Position numbers and translations under genes: made by a program. Source: PSRI01 sp041484195 (GTDB taxonomy: Bacteria > Bacteroidota > Bacteroidia > Chitinophagales > Chitinophagaceae). Taken from it: a stretch of DNA of 64,000 nt. Where the stretch lies: contig JBGPHC010000004.1 of the NCBI GenBank assembly GCA_041484195.1, positions 1 through 64,000 of the forward strand. The letters are read 5' to 3'. Positions 37,681 through 46,372 of the stretch are shown here, piece after piece. The notes below the pieces were generated by a model. It had not been told where the DNA came from. It did not search any database and was given only the letters and a program-made list of their open reading frames with translations. How positions within the stretch are numbered: the stretch's first letter is position 1; every line of letters begins with the position of its first letter.

Positions 37681-37926
37681 CTATTTCTTTTTCGCCATTA
37701 TATAATTCACCAAACCCTTTAAAGTAACAATCTTGCCATAATCCTGTTCTGGCGTTTCCACACCCAGTTTCTCTTCCAACTCAACAATAAAACGCAAAGA
37801 ATCGAATGAATCAATATCTAATTTTTCTCTGATATTATCGTCTGCTTGCAATAGCTCGGGTTCTGTATCGGGTGCAATTTGCTTCAGTAATTGAAAAATG
37901 ATTTTTTTTATTTCTGCTTCGGTCAT
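37681..37926 (-). CDS. Acyl carrier protein
   Basis: The 81-residue protein has the phosphopantetheine attachment Ser in DIDSFDSLRF and the acidic four-helix ACP profile. It is the last gene of the pyruvate-dehydrogenase-type operon, 48 bp after E2, and meets the APH gene tail to tail with 9 bp between. An ACP at the end of a PDH/acetyl-CoA-synthetase set is unusual and suggests that acetyl or other acyl units are loaded onto it. The housekeeping fatty-acid ACP is normally elsewhere, beside fabF. Confidence 0.85.
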   Translation of the reverse strand: MTEAEIKKIIFQLLKQIAPDTEPELLQADDNIREKLDIDSFDSLRFIVELEEKLGVETPEQDYGKIVTLKGLVNYIMAKKK

Positions 37927-37974
37927 CGAGTTAATTTTTGATTTATAGGGAAACCCATAAATAATTTTTAATAG

Positions 37975-39126
37975 TTAAAGCGACTCCGGTTTCCCCAGGT
38001 AATTCTTTACCGCGATCAAAAAACGGCTGCCCCTAGCGCCATCTGTTGCCCTGTGGTCCGCAGATAAAGTGAGGTTCAGCACCGGCCGCACATCCAGCAT
38101 TCCGGCTTCCGCCCAGGGCTGTTCAGTAATGCTGCCAATACCTATAATGGCTACTTGCGGCGGATAAATAACCCCATATACAGTTTCCACATTTCCCTCA
38201 CCTAAATTGGTAACCGTAATAGTAGATTCACTCAGTTCGGAACTTCGCAGTTTCATTGCCCTTGCTCTGGGAATAATATCATTGAGAGACACCATCAGAT
38301 CATCCATAGATTTTAAATCAGCATTATGAATAGCTGGAATCATTAGACCTCCTGACCGAAGCGAGACAACAAAACCAATATTGATATCTTTCTTTAGTTG
38401 CAAACCGTTATCCCAATAACCATTTAATTCAGGCACTTCCTTCAATGCTTTAGCTACGGCTTTGATTAATAACACAACTGGCAGCATTCGTTGTTTCACT
38501 GTCCGTTCCTTGTTGGCTTCGGTAAGCCAGGCCAATGCCGTGCTCATATCCATCTTTGTTTCCAAATAATAATGAGGTATCTCCCTGTTTGATTTACTCA
38601 TGGCCGCTGCTACTGCCCTGCGCACACTTTCCATGCTGGAAGCTCTTTTGTCTTCCCCAGGTGCCATTCTCTCTGTCATGGCTTTCTCCACGTCTTCTCT
38701 AATAACGGCCCCACCTTCCCCGGTTCCCTGCACCTTGGCCAAATCAATTCCTTTTTCGGCCGCAATTCTTCTTGCCAATGGGGATGCTTTTATACCATGA
38801 GGCAGCTCTTCAACTGTTATTTTTTCAACTTCTTTTTTCTCCTCAATGACCTTTGAAGGCATTTTAGCTTCTTTCTTTGCGCCCGCTTCCTTGTCTGAAG
38901 AAATCAATGCCATCACTATACCTACGGGCACTTTTTCGTGTTCTTTAATCAACAGTTCCCCAATAGCTCCCTCGTCAAACACTTCTATATCAATCAATCC
39001 TTTTTGAGTATCCACCACTGCAATAATATCACCTCTCTTAACCGTATCGCCGGGTTTTACCAACCATTCTACCAGTGTACCGGCTTCCATATCGGCGCCT
39101 AAACTGGGCATCTTAAACTCAATCAT
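37975..39126 (-). CDS. pdhC: 2-oxo-acid dehydrogenase E2 (dihydrolipoamide acyltransferase)
   Basis: The 383-residue protein has one lipoyl domain (residues 1-78). Its lipoyl Lys is probably Lys42 in VVDTQKGLIDIEV, in place of the usual ETDKA. The E3/E1-binding domain is at ~112-148 (ASPLARRIAAEKGIDLAKVQ). The catalytic domain carries the His of SADHRATDG, a variant of DHRVIDG. It transfers the acyl group to CoA. It overlaps the E1-beta gene by 8 bp. No E3 (lipoamide dehydrogenase) gene is in the window, so E3 must be shared. It could belong to a pyruvate or an acetoin dehydrogenase. Confidence 0.85.
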   Translation of the reverse strand: MIEFKMPSLGADMEAGTLVEWLVKPGDTVKRGDIIAVVDTQKGLIDIEVFDEGAIGELLIKEHEKVPVGIVMALISSDKEAGAKKEAKMPSKVIEEKKEVEKITVEELPHGIKASPLARRIAAEKGIDLAKVQGTGEGGAVIREDVEKAMTERMAPGEDKRASSMESVRRAVAAAMSKSNREIPHYYLETKMDMSTALAWLTEANKERTVKQRMLPVVLLIKAVAKALKEVPELNGYWDNGLQLKKDINIGFVVSLRSGGLMIPAIHNADLKSMDDLMVSLNDIIPRARAMKLRSSELSESTITVTNLGEGNVETVYGVIYPPQVAIIGIGSITEQPWAEAGMLDVRPVLNLTLSADHRATDGARGSRFLIAVKNYLGKPESL

Positions 39127-40120
39127 GCTTAAGCATTTTCTTTACTTTATTAATGATATCTGTCTGCTGTGGGATGGATGCGTCTTCCAAATGTTTTGGA
39201 TAAGGTATCGGCACTTCCACACCGCCCAGCCTTTGCACAGGTCCATCCAGTTCATAAAAGACATTTTCCACAATTCTTGCACTTACTTCAGATGATACGT
39301 TTACAGAACCCCATGCTTCTTCAACAAGCAATACCCGGTGCGTTTTCTTTACGGAATTAAAAATAGTAATATCATCCAACGGACGCAATACCCTCAAATC
39401 GACTACTTCCACATCAATACCCATCGTGGCCAATTCTTTCGACGCATCCAACGCTTTATATACACAGGCTCCATAAGTAATGACAGAAATATCTTTGCCC
39501 TCACGAAGTACCCTTGCCCTTGTAATATCCACCGCACCGGCATTGGCATCAATTTCCACTTCTTTGTTTAACAAGAAAGTGTACTCAAATATTATTATAG
39601 GGTCAGGATCCAGTAATGCCGTTAACAACATTCCTCGTGCATCTACATGCGTTCCCGCGGATAATACCTTCAATCCGGCAATATGTGCATACAATGGTTC
39701 CCAACTATGTGAATGTTGCGCAGCCAATTGGCGACCGATACCACAACTCATCCGTATTACGACCGGCACATGTAATTGTCCCCCCGACATGTGCAGTAGT
39801 GTAGCTGCATTGTTCACAATCTGGTCCATTGCCAGCAAACTAAAATTTACTGTCATCACTTCCACAATGGGGCGCATGCCATTTAAAGCAGCGCCGATGC
39901 CTGCACCTACAAATCCGGATTCAGACAAAGGCACGTCCATGATGCGATCCGGGCCAAATTCCTGCAACAATCCTTTGCTCACCGCAAAAGCGCCCCCATA
40001 ACGGCCCACATCTTCACCCATCAAAAAAACTCTTTCATCCTTTTGCAAAGCTTCGCGTATGCCCTGTTTGATTGCTTCACGATAAGTGATTTTTACTTTA
40101 GCAGTATCATTCATTTTCAA
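39119..40120 (-). CDS. pdhB: Pyruvate/acetoin dehydrogenase E1 component, beta subunit
   Basis: The 333-residue protein has the E1-beta hallmarks: TYREAIKQGIREAL, FLMGEDVGRYGGAF, PLSESGFVGAGIGAALNGMR and a transketolase C-terminal domain with VVDLRVLRPLDDITI and LLVEEAWGSVN. With the alpha subunit it decarboxylates a 2-oxo acid using thiamine diphosphate. Alpha and beta are not adjacent here: a ZIP transporter and a zinc-ribbon gene lie between them. Confidence 0.88.
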   Translation of the reverse strand: MKMNDTAKVKITYREAIKQGIREALQKDERVFLMGEDVGRYGGAFAVSKGLLQEFGPDRIMDVPLSESGFVGAGIGAALNGMRPIVEVMTVNFSLLAMDQIVNNAATLLHMSGGQLHVPVVIRMSCGIGRQLAAQHSHSWEPLYAHIAGLKVLSAGTHVDARGMLLTALLDPDPIIIFEYTFLLNKEVEIDANAGAVDITRARVLREGKDISVITYGACVYKALDASKELATMGIDVEVVDLRVLRPLDDITIFNSVKKTHRVLLVEEAWGSVNVSSEVSARIVENVFYELDGPVQRLGGVEVPIPYPKHLEDASIPQQTDIINKVKKMLKHD

Positions 40121-40182
40121 AAGTTAATTGCCTTTGGTAATATTTTACTTCAAAGCATTTTCTTATATATTTCCACCAGCGC

Positions 40183-40896
40183 TTAGAACCCCGAAATTTT
40201 GGTTACACCGTAAGACACTGATGCTCCCAATATTGTCATGACCGTAGTCCAAATCTTTGAGTATTGAGTATAGCTTTCGGGTAATAGGTCACTCGCCCCG
40301 AGATACAGGAAGAAGCCTGCAAAAAGCGCCAGCGCTAACCCGAACAAAGCATCGGGCAGTCTGAACCAAATTGTTGAAACAATTCCGATTGCAGGAGCCA
40401 TAGCATTTATAAGCAGCCATCTAAAAGCTATCAGACTGCCTCCCTTATCTTTTATGAGCACGCCGACAGTATTAATTCCGTCAGAAAATCCATGTGCCAC
40501 CACCGCTATCGCAATAGCTATTCCAATCGTCGTTGATATTTGAAATGCCAATCCTATGGCAATTCCATCAAAAAGACTATGGACCGACAAACTTCCTGCA
40601 CCTATTTTCCCTTTGAATCCGGTATCTCCCTCATGTATATGGGAATGTAGCACAGCCAAACGGTCCAGGATCATGTAAACAAGAAACCCAAGAACTACAA
40701 CAGAACTAATCACATCAACACTATATTGCCTGCTTCCCAGGTCAATGGCTTCTGGTAGGAGATCGAAAAACACTACTCCTATAACGGCCCCGGCACTAAA
40801 ACCTAAAATGAGATGAAGCTTGTCTTTGAATCGTAAAGCAAATAGTCCCCCCGACAGAGTTGCAAGAAATGTTATTATGCAAATCAACAAGATCAT
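40183..40896 (-). CDS. ZIP-family metal transporter
   Basis: The 237-residue membrane protein has about eight hydrophobic segments and the ZIP metal-binding helices HSLFDGIAIGLAF and VVAHGFSDGINTVG. A His-containing loop (HSHIHEGD) lies between TM3 and TM4. It probably imports Zn(II) or Fe(II) across the inner membrane. It lies inside the PDH operon, 62 bp upstream of E1-beta and 140 bp after the zinc-ribbon gene. Zinc demand of FtsH and the alcohol dehydrogenase in the island may explain it, as an inference. Confidence 0.85.
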   Translation of the reverse strand: MILLICIITFLATLSGGLFALRFKDKLHLILGFSAGAVIGVVFFDLLPEAIDLGSRQYSVDVISSVVVLGFLVYMILDRLAVLHSHIHEGDTGFKGKIGAGSLSVHSLFDGIAIGLAFQISTTIGIAIAIAVVAHGFSDGINTVGVLIKDKGGSLIAFRWLLINAMAPAIGIVSTIWFRLPDALFGLALALFAGFFLYLGASDLLPESYTQYSKIWTTVMTILGASVSYGVTKISGF

Positions 40897-41036
40897 ATTG
40901 CCACAAGAGTTAGATTAATATCTTCTAATTTTAACCTTCACAACATTCTTAGGCATACTATATAGCTACCCTCCTCTTTTCAGATAATGATCTCGTTCCG
41001 CAGAGCATATTCATGAATGTCCATTATATGAATAAA

Positions 41037-41315
41037 CTACAATGAAGAATGAGCCGCATCCCTTCTCCATCGCTTTAAATGAGGCAGACTGTTCACTGCC
41101 ATATCCATGGTCTTTGAATCGAAATGCATCTTTTCCATTTGCGCAGTTATAAGTGATTTCATTTCACTTAATGTCATACCTGGATTGATAAATGCACCAG
41201 CCTGGTAACAGTATTTGCAATACTCCTGGCTTTGGGATCCATCTTTTTCCGTTCCCAGCAATTCGGGGCTATCCAATGGCATGCTGCAACTCTGGCATGT
41301 TTTTACGGATTCCAT
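41037..41315 (-). CDS. Small zinc-ribbon protein
   Basis: The 92-residue protein has four cysteines in two pairs, CQSCSMPL and CKYCYQAG, matching the 'putative zinc ribbon' family (PF12674-like). It then has a helical tail with MTLSEMKSLITAQMEKM. It is cytoplasmic. It lies 11 bp after E1-alpha, so it is in the same operon. Function unknown; a metal-sensing or regulatory role beside the ZIP gene is possible. Confidence 0.75.
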   Translation of the reverse strand: MESVKTCQSCSMPLDSPELLGTEKDGSQSQEYCKYCYQAGAFINPGMTLSEMKSLITAQMEKMHFDSKTMDMAVNSLPHLKRWRRDAAHSSL

Positions 41316-41326
41316 AATCTTTCGTT

Positions 41327-42328
41327 TTATGTTTTCTTGTAGCTATACACAAATTTTGTCAGTTCTTCCACCGGCTCCCATGTGCCCGCTTCTGCAAAGT
41401 CAACTGCCTTTTGTACCTCTTCTTCCACTTTGTTATTTAGCTCCAGAATGTCCTTTTGTGTAATCATATCCTGGCTGAGCAATAGGTTTTGCAGTCTTGG
41501 AATGGGGTCACGTTTTTTCCATTCTTCCACTTCGCTCTTTTCGCGGTAGAGTTCCGCGTCAAACATGGAATGCGCGCGAAAGCGATAAGTGTTACACACT
41601 AAGAAATATGGTTTACCTGTTGTTCTCACTTTCAGGGCAGCTTCCTTCGCGGCATTTTCCACAGCTAATATATCCATGCCGTCCACTGCAGCAGTTTCTA
41701 TTCCATAAGCCGGACCTTTCTTTTCTATCTCAACAATTGAATGAGAATACCGGATAGCCGTACCCATAGCATAGAGATTATTCTCGCATACAAACAATAC
41801 GGGCACATTCCATAGGGCAGCCAGGTTCATGGCTTCATGAAATTCACCTTCGGCTGCCGCGCCTTCCCCAAAAAAGCAACAGGTGATATTATCCTTTTTT
41901 TGTTTTTTAGAGGCTAGTGCCATGCCAACAGCCATACCCAAGTGTCCCGCAACTATGGCATTGCCTCCATAAAATTTGGTGGCTGCATCAAACAAATGCA
42001 TGGATCCGCCACGTCCCCTGCTGCAACCTTGGAGCTTGCCGTACATTTCTGCCATGATGGCTCCGGCATCTATACCTCTCGCCAATGCATGACCATGTTC
42101 ACGGTAAGTACTGAGCACATTATCATCTGCAGTCAATGCCTGCATCACTCCCACCGCCACAGCTTCTTCACCCACATACAAATGCATGAACCCACGGATT
42201 TTCTCCTTCGTATATAGTTCCGCACTCTTTTCTTCAAATCTTCTTATCAGCATCATTTGATAAAGCATCCTGATGCCGTATTTTTTTTCCACTGGTTGAA
42301 CAGATTTTATGATTGCTTGCTCTTCCAT
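41327..42328 (-). CDS. pdhA: Pyruvate/acetoin dehydrogenase E1 component, alpha subunit
   Basis: The 333-residue protein has RRFEEKSAELYTKEKIRGF at the N terminus, SRGRGGSMHLFD, and the thiamine-diphosphate motif beginning GEGAAAEGEFHEAMNLAALW and ending CENNLYA. The active-site loop RFRAHSMFD is present. It lies 10 bp after the acetyl-CoA synthetase gene. Together with E1-beta and E2 it would make acetyl-CoA from pyruvate (or from acetoin, whose enzymes are close relatives). Confidence 0.88.
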   Translation of the reverse strand: MEEQAIIKSVQPVEKKYGIRMLYQMMLIRRFEEKSAELYTKEKIRGFMHLYVGEEAVAVGVMQALTADDNVLSTYREHGHALARGIDAGAIMAEMYGKLQGCSRGRGGSMHLFDAATKFYGGNAIVAGHLGMAVGMALASKKQKKDNITCCFFGEGAAAEGEFHEAMNLAALWNVPVLFVCENNLYAMGTAIRYSHSIVEIEKKGPAYGIETAAVDGMDILAVENAAKEAALKVRTTGKPYFLVCNTYRFRAHSMFDAELYREKSEVEEWKKRDPIPRLQNLLLSQDMITQKDILELNNKVEEEVQKAVDFAEAGTWEPVEELTKFVYSYKKT

Positions 42329-42338
42329 AAATTAATGA

Positions 42339-44090
42339 CTAAGATTGCTCCAATGTTGAAATATCACCTTCGGGCAAACCCAATTCTCTTGCTTTTAATA
42401 ATCGCCTCAATATTTTTCCGCTTTTTGTTTTGGGCAATCCCTCCACAAAGGCAATTTCTTTTGGCGCCACCGCAGGACCTAATTTTTTCCTTGCATAGCC
42501 AATGATATCCAATTGTAGTTTTTCATCTGCTGTAAACCCCTCTTTCAAAACCACAAATGCTTTTACAAGTTCGCCAATCATGGGGTCGGGTTTGCCAATA
42601 ACGGCCGCTTCAGCCACAGCGGCATGTTCCATCAGAATACTCTCCACTTCAAAAGGCCCCACCATGTGACCCGAAGTCTTGATAATATCATCGGCTCTTC
42701 CAACAAACCAGTAATAACCGTCTTCATCTCTCTTTACCAAATCACCGGTAAGGTACCATTCGCCACGAAAGCATTTATTATAGCGCTCTTCATCATGCAG
42801 GTAGGCGCGAAACATGGAAGGCCAGCCCTTTCTTAATACTAAGTGGCCCTGCTTGTGGGGCTCAATTATTATTTTAATTTCTGTCTCTGTTACTTCGGCT
42901 ATTGCCGCTTCCACACCAGGCAAGGGTTTTCCCATACTTCCCGGCTTTACTTTCATGGAAAGATAATTGGCAATCATGATGCCACCGGTTTCCGTCTGCC
43001 ACCAGTTATCAAGTATTGGCATGCCGAAGGCTTTCTCTCCCCACACTACTGCCTCAGCATTTAATGGTTCACCCACACTACAGATCAACCGCAGTTGCTC
43101 AAGAATATACTTATCCTTTGGCTGAATATCCATACGCATTAACCTGCGAATAGCTGTTGGGGCAGTGTACCATACATTTACTTTTTGTTCTTCCAAAATG
43201 GAATACCATCTTGCTGCATCAAATTCTTCTTCATCAACAATATTGGTAACACCATTTACCAGTGGTGAAATAATGCCATACGAGGTGCCTGTCACCCAAC
43301 CCGGATCAGCCGTGCACCAGAAGATATCTCCCTCATGAAGATCAAGTACATACTTGCCGGTCGTGTAATGCATAAGTACAGCACCATGCACATGCAAAGC
43401 ACCTTTAGGCATACCCGTAGTACCACTGGTAAAATGTAATAATGCCGGATCTTCCGGATCAGTAGGGGGGATAAAATATTCATCGTAAGCTTCTTCCATT
43501 AACCTCGGAAGCGATAAAACCTTTTCATCGGTATGAAATTCCTCATCGGTCAACAAAATGAACCGGAGAGTGGGCAATCTGTCCAGCAATTGCTTTACTT
43601 TTCTTTCATACAAGGCTTTCGTCGTAACAAGTACTTTAGCATCGCCCTTGCTTAACCGTTGAAACACCGGTTCAGGCCCGAATACAGAGTATAGTGGGCA
43701 AAAGACCGCATTTGTTTTTAGAGTACCCAATGCGGCTATATATAATTCCGGAATTCTGCCAGCCAGCGCAAATACCCGTTCTCCTTTTTTCACTTTTAAG
43801 TTTGTCAACACATTGGCAAAACGGGAGCTAAGTTTATGTAAATCATAATAAGTGAAATCTTTAGTTGCCCTATCCTTCTGTATCCAACGAAGGGCGACCT
43901 TATCTCTTAATTTTCCAGTGGCATGCCGCTCTGTTGCCTCGTACGCAATATTCAACCCTCGATTTTCTGGCAATCCCTGCAGATACTTTCGTTCATTCTG
44001 CCAATTAAAGGAATGTCTCAAAGTTTCATAATCTTTTAAATTGGGCGTGAATGGCGGTGCCAATATATTTAAGGCTGAATTTTCCATCAA
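42339..44090 (-). CDS. acsA: Acetyl-CoA synthetase (acetate-CoA ligase, AcsA type)
   Basis: The 583-residue adenylate-forming enzyme has the AMP-binding motif HFTSGTTGMPKGALHVHG, WWQTETGG, WYLTGDLVKRDEDGYYWFVG and the catalytic C-terminal Lys in PKTKSGKILRRLL. Its length fits the short AcsA type of Bacillus. It converts acetate to acetyl-CoA. Its partner genes form an acetyl-CoA-generating unit. It follows a small coiled-coil gene by 5 bp. Confidence 0.88.
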   Translation of the reverse strand: MMENSALNILAPPFTPNLKDYETLRHSFNWQNERKYLQGLPENRGLNIAYEATERHATGKLRDKVALRWIQKDRATKDFTYYDLHKLSSRFANVLTNLKVKKGERVFALAGRIPELYIAALGTLKTNAVFCPLYSVFGPEPVFQRLSKGDAKVLVTTKALYERKVKQLLDRLPTLRFILLTDEEFHTDEKVLSLPRLMEEAYDEYFIPPTDPEDPALLHFTSGTTGMPKGALHVHGAVLMHYTTGKYVLDLHEGDIFWCTADPGWVTGTSYGIISPLVNGVTNIVDEEEFDAARWYSILEEQKVNVWYTAPTAIRRLMRMDIQPKDKYILEQLRLICSVGEPLNAEAVVWGEKAFGMPILDNWWQTETGGIMIANYLSMKVKPGSMGKPLPGVEAAIAEVTETEIKIIIEPHKQGHLVLRKGWPSMFRAYLHDEERYNKCFRGEWYLTGDLVKRDEDGYYWFVGRADDIIKTSGHMVGPFEVESILMEHAAVAEAAVIGKPDPMIGELVKAFVVLKEGFTADEKLQLDIIGYARKKLGPAVAPKEIAFVEGLPKTKSGKILRRLLKARELGLPEGDISTLEQS

Positions 44091-44095
44091 TCGTT

Positions 44096-44515
44096 TTATT
44101 TCTTAAATATTCCCGACAAAAAATTATAGCACCCGTATTTTGTATCAACATATTCTCTCTCCACCTGCTGCATATTGCGTCGCAGTTCATTTTGCCGCTT
44201 CTCAGTTTCAGCATTAATCAACGCATTCTCAATAAAAGTACCATTTGTCCTAAGTACCGCTTCCTGCTGCTGAATTTGCGCTTGCAGAAGGTTAAATTTT
44301 TCGGATACCGCATTCAATTTATCCTGTTCGTTTTCCACTTCCATTGCAATATTGGGTATAGTGTCTCGCTGAATCACTTCGGCCAGCTTATGTTCAAATT
44401 CATTCATCTCCCCATTATAAAAAACAATCAGGCGGTTCCACTCCACGAGTTCATCTATAAAATATTCCGCCATGTTTGTTTCCATATTGTTCATTTTACT
44501 TTTTTTAAATACCAT
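44096..44515 (-). CDS. Small coiled-coil protein, unknown function
   Basis: The 139-residue protein is mostly helical with a heptad-rich middle (VENEQDKLNAVSEKF, LLQAQIQQQEAVL). It contains EWNRLIVFYNGEMNEFEHKL near the N terminus. That segment resembles TWKRLLCLLMDENVRL in the protein at 52913-53290, so the two are probably distant paralogues within the island. Several Met codons could be the start (MNN, MET, MAE). It has no signal peptide or domain I recognise. Confidence 0.6.
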   Translation of the reverse strand: MVFKKSKMNNMETNMAEYFIDELVEWNRLIVFYNGEMNEFEHKLAEVIQRDTIPNIAMEVENEQDKLNAVSEKFNLLQAQIQQQEAVLRTNGTFIENALINAETEKRQNELRRNMQQVEREYVDTKYGCYNFLSGIFKK

Positions 44516-44598
44516 ATTGCCTCCGCCTGGAACCCGGTTTGTTTCATTTCCGTTAATCCCAGGACTGATCCGGATATTAGTTATACCAAAGTCCTACC

Positions 44599-45027
44599 CT
44601 ACAATAATTTCTCAGGCTTTTCGTCGCTATCTTCAAAACCGGCTTCATAGTCCGAGATAATAAACTCATCAGAAGAATTTCTTCCCATTTCATTTAATTC
44701 CTTCAAAGTGAAATCATCCATTCCGGTTGTTTGCTCCCACTTATCCTTTTCTTTCTTCAACACTTGCACCGAGAGTCCAAATCGTTGTTGAAACTCCCGC
44801 TCCACGTTGGCCACCATATACCCGGGTTGAATTTCAAGCATGGCAGATAAATGTGTTCGCCTAATTTCCCTTATTGTCTTGCCAGGATCTACCAGGCAGG
44901 CTTCTGGGGATGTTTCATATTTTTTATGCGGCTTATTGTAAAACTCAATCTGCAGGTAAGGGTAAAAATCAGAAAACGTTTCCTGAATATGCCGGAGTAC
45001 TGTGTTATCATCTATTTCTATATGCAT
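44599..45027 (-). CDS. Hypothetical protein, stress-island family
   Basis: I choose the ATG at 45027 (MHIEIDDNTVLRHIQETF, 142 aa). The longer frame begins with TTG and would overlap the nitroreductase gene. Residues 1-100 look like an alpha/beta domain with IQETFSDFYPYLQIEFY and FQQRFGLSVQVLKKEKDKW. The tail is acidic. No family function known to me. It is in operon order after the nitroreductase. Confidence 0.6.
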   Translation of the reverse strand: MHIEIDDNTVLRHIQETFSDFYPYLQIEFYNKPHKKYETSPEACLVDPGKTIREIRRTHLSAMLEIQPGYMVANVEREFQQRFGLSVQVLKKEKDKWEQTTGMDDFTLKELNEMGRNSSDEFIISDYEAGFEDSDEKPEKLL

Positions 45028-45062
45028 GTGGTATAATTTTATAATTCTGGGTTTACATATAT

Positions 45063-45596
45063 TTACCATTTCTCCCAATGAATATTTTTGGCATCATACT
45101 TATCCTGTGCTCTTTCCACACCAGCCGGGTGGCCAATGGGAATTAGATTCAAAGGAATTACATGCTGCGGGATATTAAATTCCTTTCTCACAAAATCCAT
45201 CAATTCCTTATTGGGATAAAGAGCCGTCCAAACTGCTCCCAGACCCAATGCTTCAGCAGCCAATAAGATATTCTCACTGGCACAGGTACAGTCCAGTATA
45301 GCAAATTCTTCGCTGCTCATGGCTGCTTCTCCAGGCACTGCGCATACAAGAATACCTGTTCCTGCCTTGACTAGCATCTTTGCAAATGGCAATCCATCGG
45401 CCAATGCTTTCAATTTTGCTTTATCCGTGACTACTATAAATTTCCATGGCAACTTATGAATTGCCGCAGGCGCCGCCATAGCTGCACGTAATATCTTTTC
45501 GATATCTTCCCTGCTCACAGGTTCACCCGTATAACTTCGTACACTTTTTCTCTCGAGGATTACGGTCAATGCATCTTTATTCATAACAGCTTCCAT
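45063..45596 (-). CDS. Nitroreductase-family protein
   Basis: The 177-residue flavoprotein has the FMN-binding motifs RKSVRSYTGEPVS, AAMAAPAAIHKLPWKFIVV and AAEALGLGAVWTALYP, and a C-terminal NLIPIGHPAG. It belongs to the small FMN-dependent NAD(P)H oxidoreductases. It follows the methyltransferase gene by 6 bp. A second member is at 58125-58751. Nitroreductase-like proteins (Acg, Rv3127, Rv3131) are prominent in the DosR regulon. Confidence 0.88.
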   Translation of the reverse strand: MEAVMNKDALTVILERKSVRSYTGEPVSREDIEKILRAAMAAPAAIHKLPWKFIVVTDKAKLKALADGLPFAKMLVKAGTGILVCAVPGEAAMSSEEFAILDCTCASENILLAAEALGLGAVWTALYPNKELMDFVRKEFNIPQHVIPLNLIPIGHPAGVERAQDKYDAKNIHWEKW

Positions 45597-45602
45597 ATAG
45601 CA

Positions 45603-46238
45603 TTATTTGATGGCTTTGATAAGAATAAAGGAGCCTTCACCATATCCCGGTTTAGCAGGTTCAAATTCCTTGATTGAATCCAGTTCGTGGAAAAGAGTTT
45701 GGGAAAATTGCAGTTTTCTGAATCCAAGTTCCTTTAGTTCACTAGTGATTCGCTTGATACTGTAAAAATTAGCCTGCTTGTAAAAGACACTATCCGGTTT
45801 ACGCTGTTCGTACATTTTTCCAATAATACTGTCTTTATCTACAAATCCCACAATCAAGGAGCCGCCTTTCTTGAGAACTCTCCTGGCTTCTCTGAAAGCA
45901 GCCGGCAAATCATCAAAATAACTTATGCAAAATATCATCAGAACAAAATCGAACCGCATATCCTTATATGGCAGGGTTTCCGCTTCTGCCGACAATACAT
46001 CAATGCCTTTTTTTAATGCCAAAGCCCGCATATTCGGTGAAGGCTCTATCCCTTCTTTTATGCCTAATTCCTTTGCGAAACGTCCGGTTCCTAATGCGAC
46101 TTCAATTCCATGGATGTTGTTTCCTGTGGGCAATAGATCCCGGATGGCTTCTACTTCGCTTTGAAAAACGAGCGGATACTTCCCGAACCATTCCTCGTAT
46201 TCGGCCACATGTTCGTTAAATGGGAGTGTCTTAATCAT
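45603..46238 (-). CDS. SAM-dependent methyltransferase (class I)
   Basis: The 211-residue protein has a methyltransferase-11 domain: GIEVALGTGRFAKEL for SAM binding (GTG variant of the glycine loop), GIEPSPNMRALALKKG, ETLPYKDMRFDFVL and REARRVLKKGGSLIVG. The substrate is unknown. It is the first gene of a minus-strand series that runs through nitroreductase, hypotheticals, acsA, PDH and ACP, and it lies directly behind a box pair. Confidence 0.82.
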   Translation of the reverse strand: MIKTLPFNEHVAEYEEWFGKYPLVFQSEVEAIRDLLPTGNNIHGIEVALGTGRFAKELGIKEGIEPSPNMRALALKKGIDVLSAEAETLPYKDMRFDFVLMIFCISYFDDLPAAFREARRVLKKGGSLIVGFVDKDSIIGKMYEQRKPDSVFYKQANFYSIKRITSELKELGFRKLQFSQTLFHELDSIKEFEPAKPGYGEGSFILIKAIK

Positions 46239-46266
46239 AATAAAAGAATTTAAAAAATAACCTACC

Positions 46267-46331
46267 CAAAACTATGAACAGATTAGCCTCCTATCCATGA
46301 CGGCTATTAGCCAATATCATGACGATAGTCA
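46267..46331 (-). promoter_or_regulatory. Tandem FNR-like boxes and -7 box of the methyltransferase-PDH operon
   Basis: Reading the minus strand: distal box TGACTATCGTCA (46331-46320), proximal box TAATAGCCGTCA (46309-46298, one half degenerate), centres 22 bp apart. A perfect -7 box TAGTTTTG (46274-46267) begins 29.5 bp after the proximal centre. It could drive a ten- or eleven-gene operon down to the ACP gene. Confidence 0.7.
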
Positions 46332-46372
46332 AATCACCTGGTACCTCATTTCAAAAAAACAGAACACCTATT

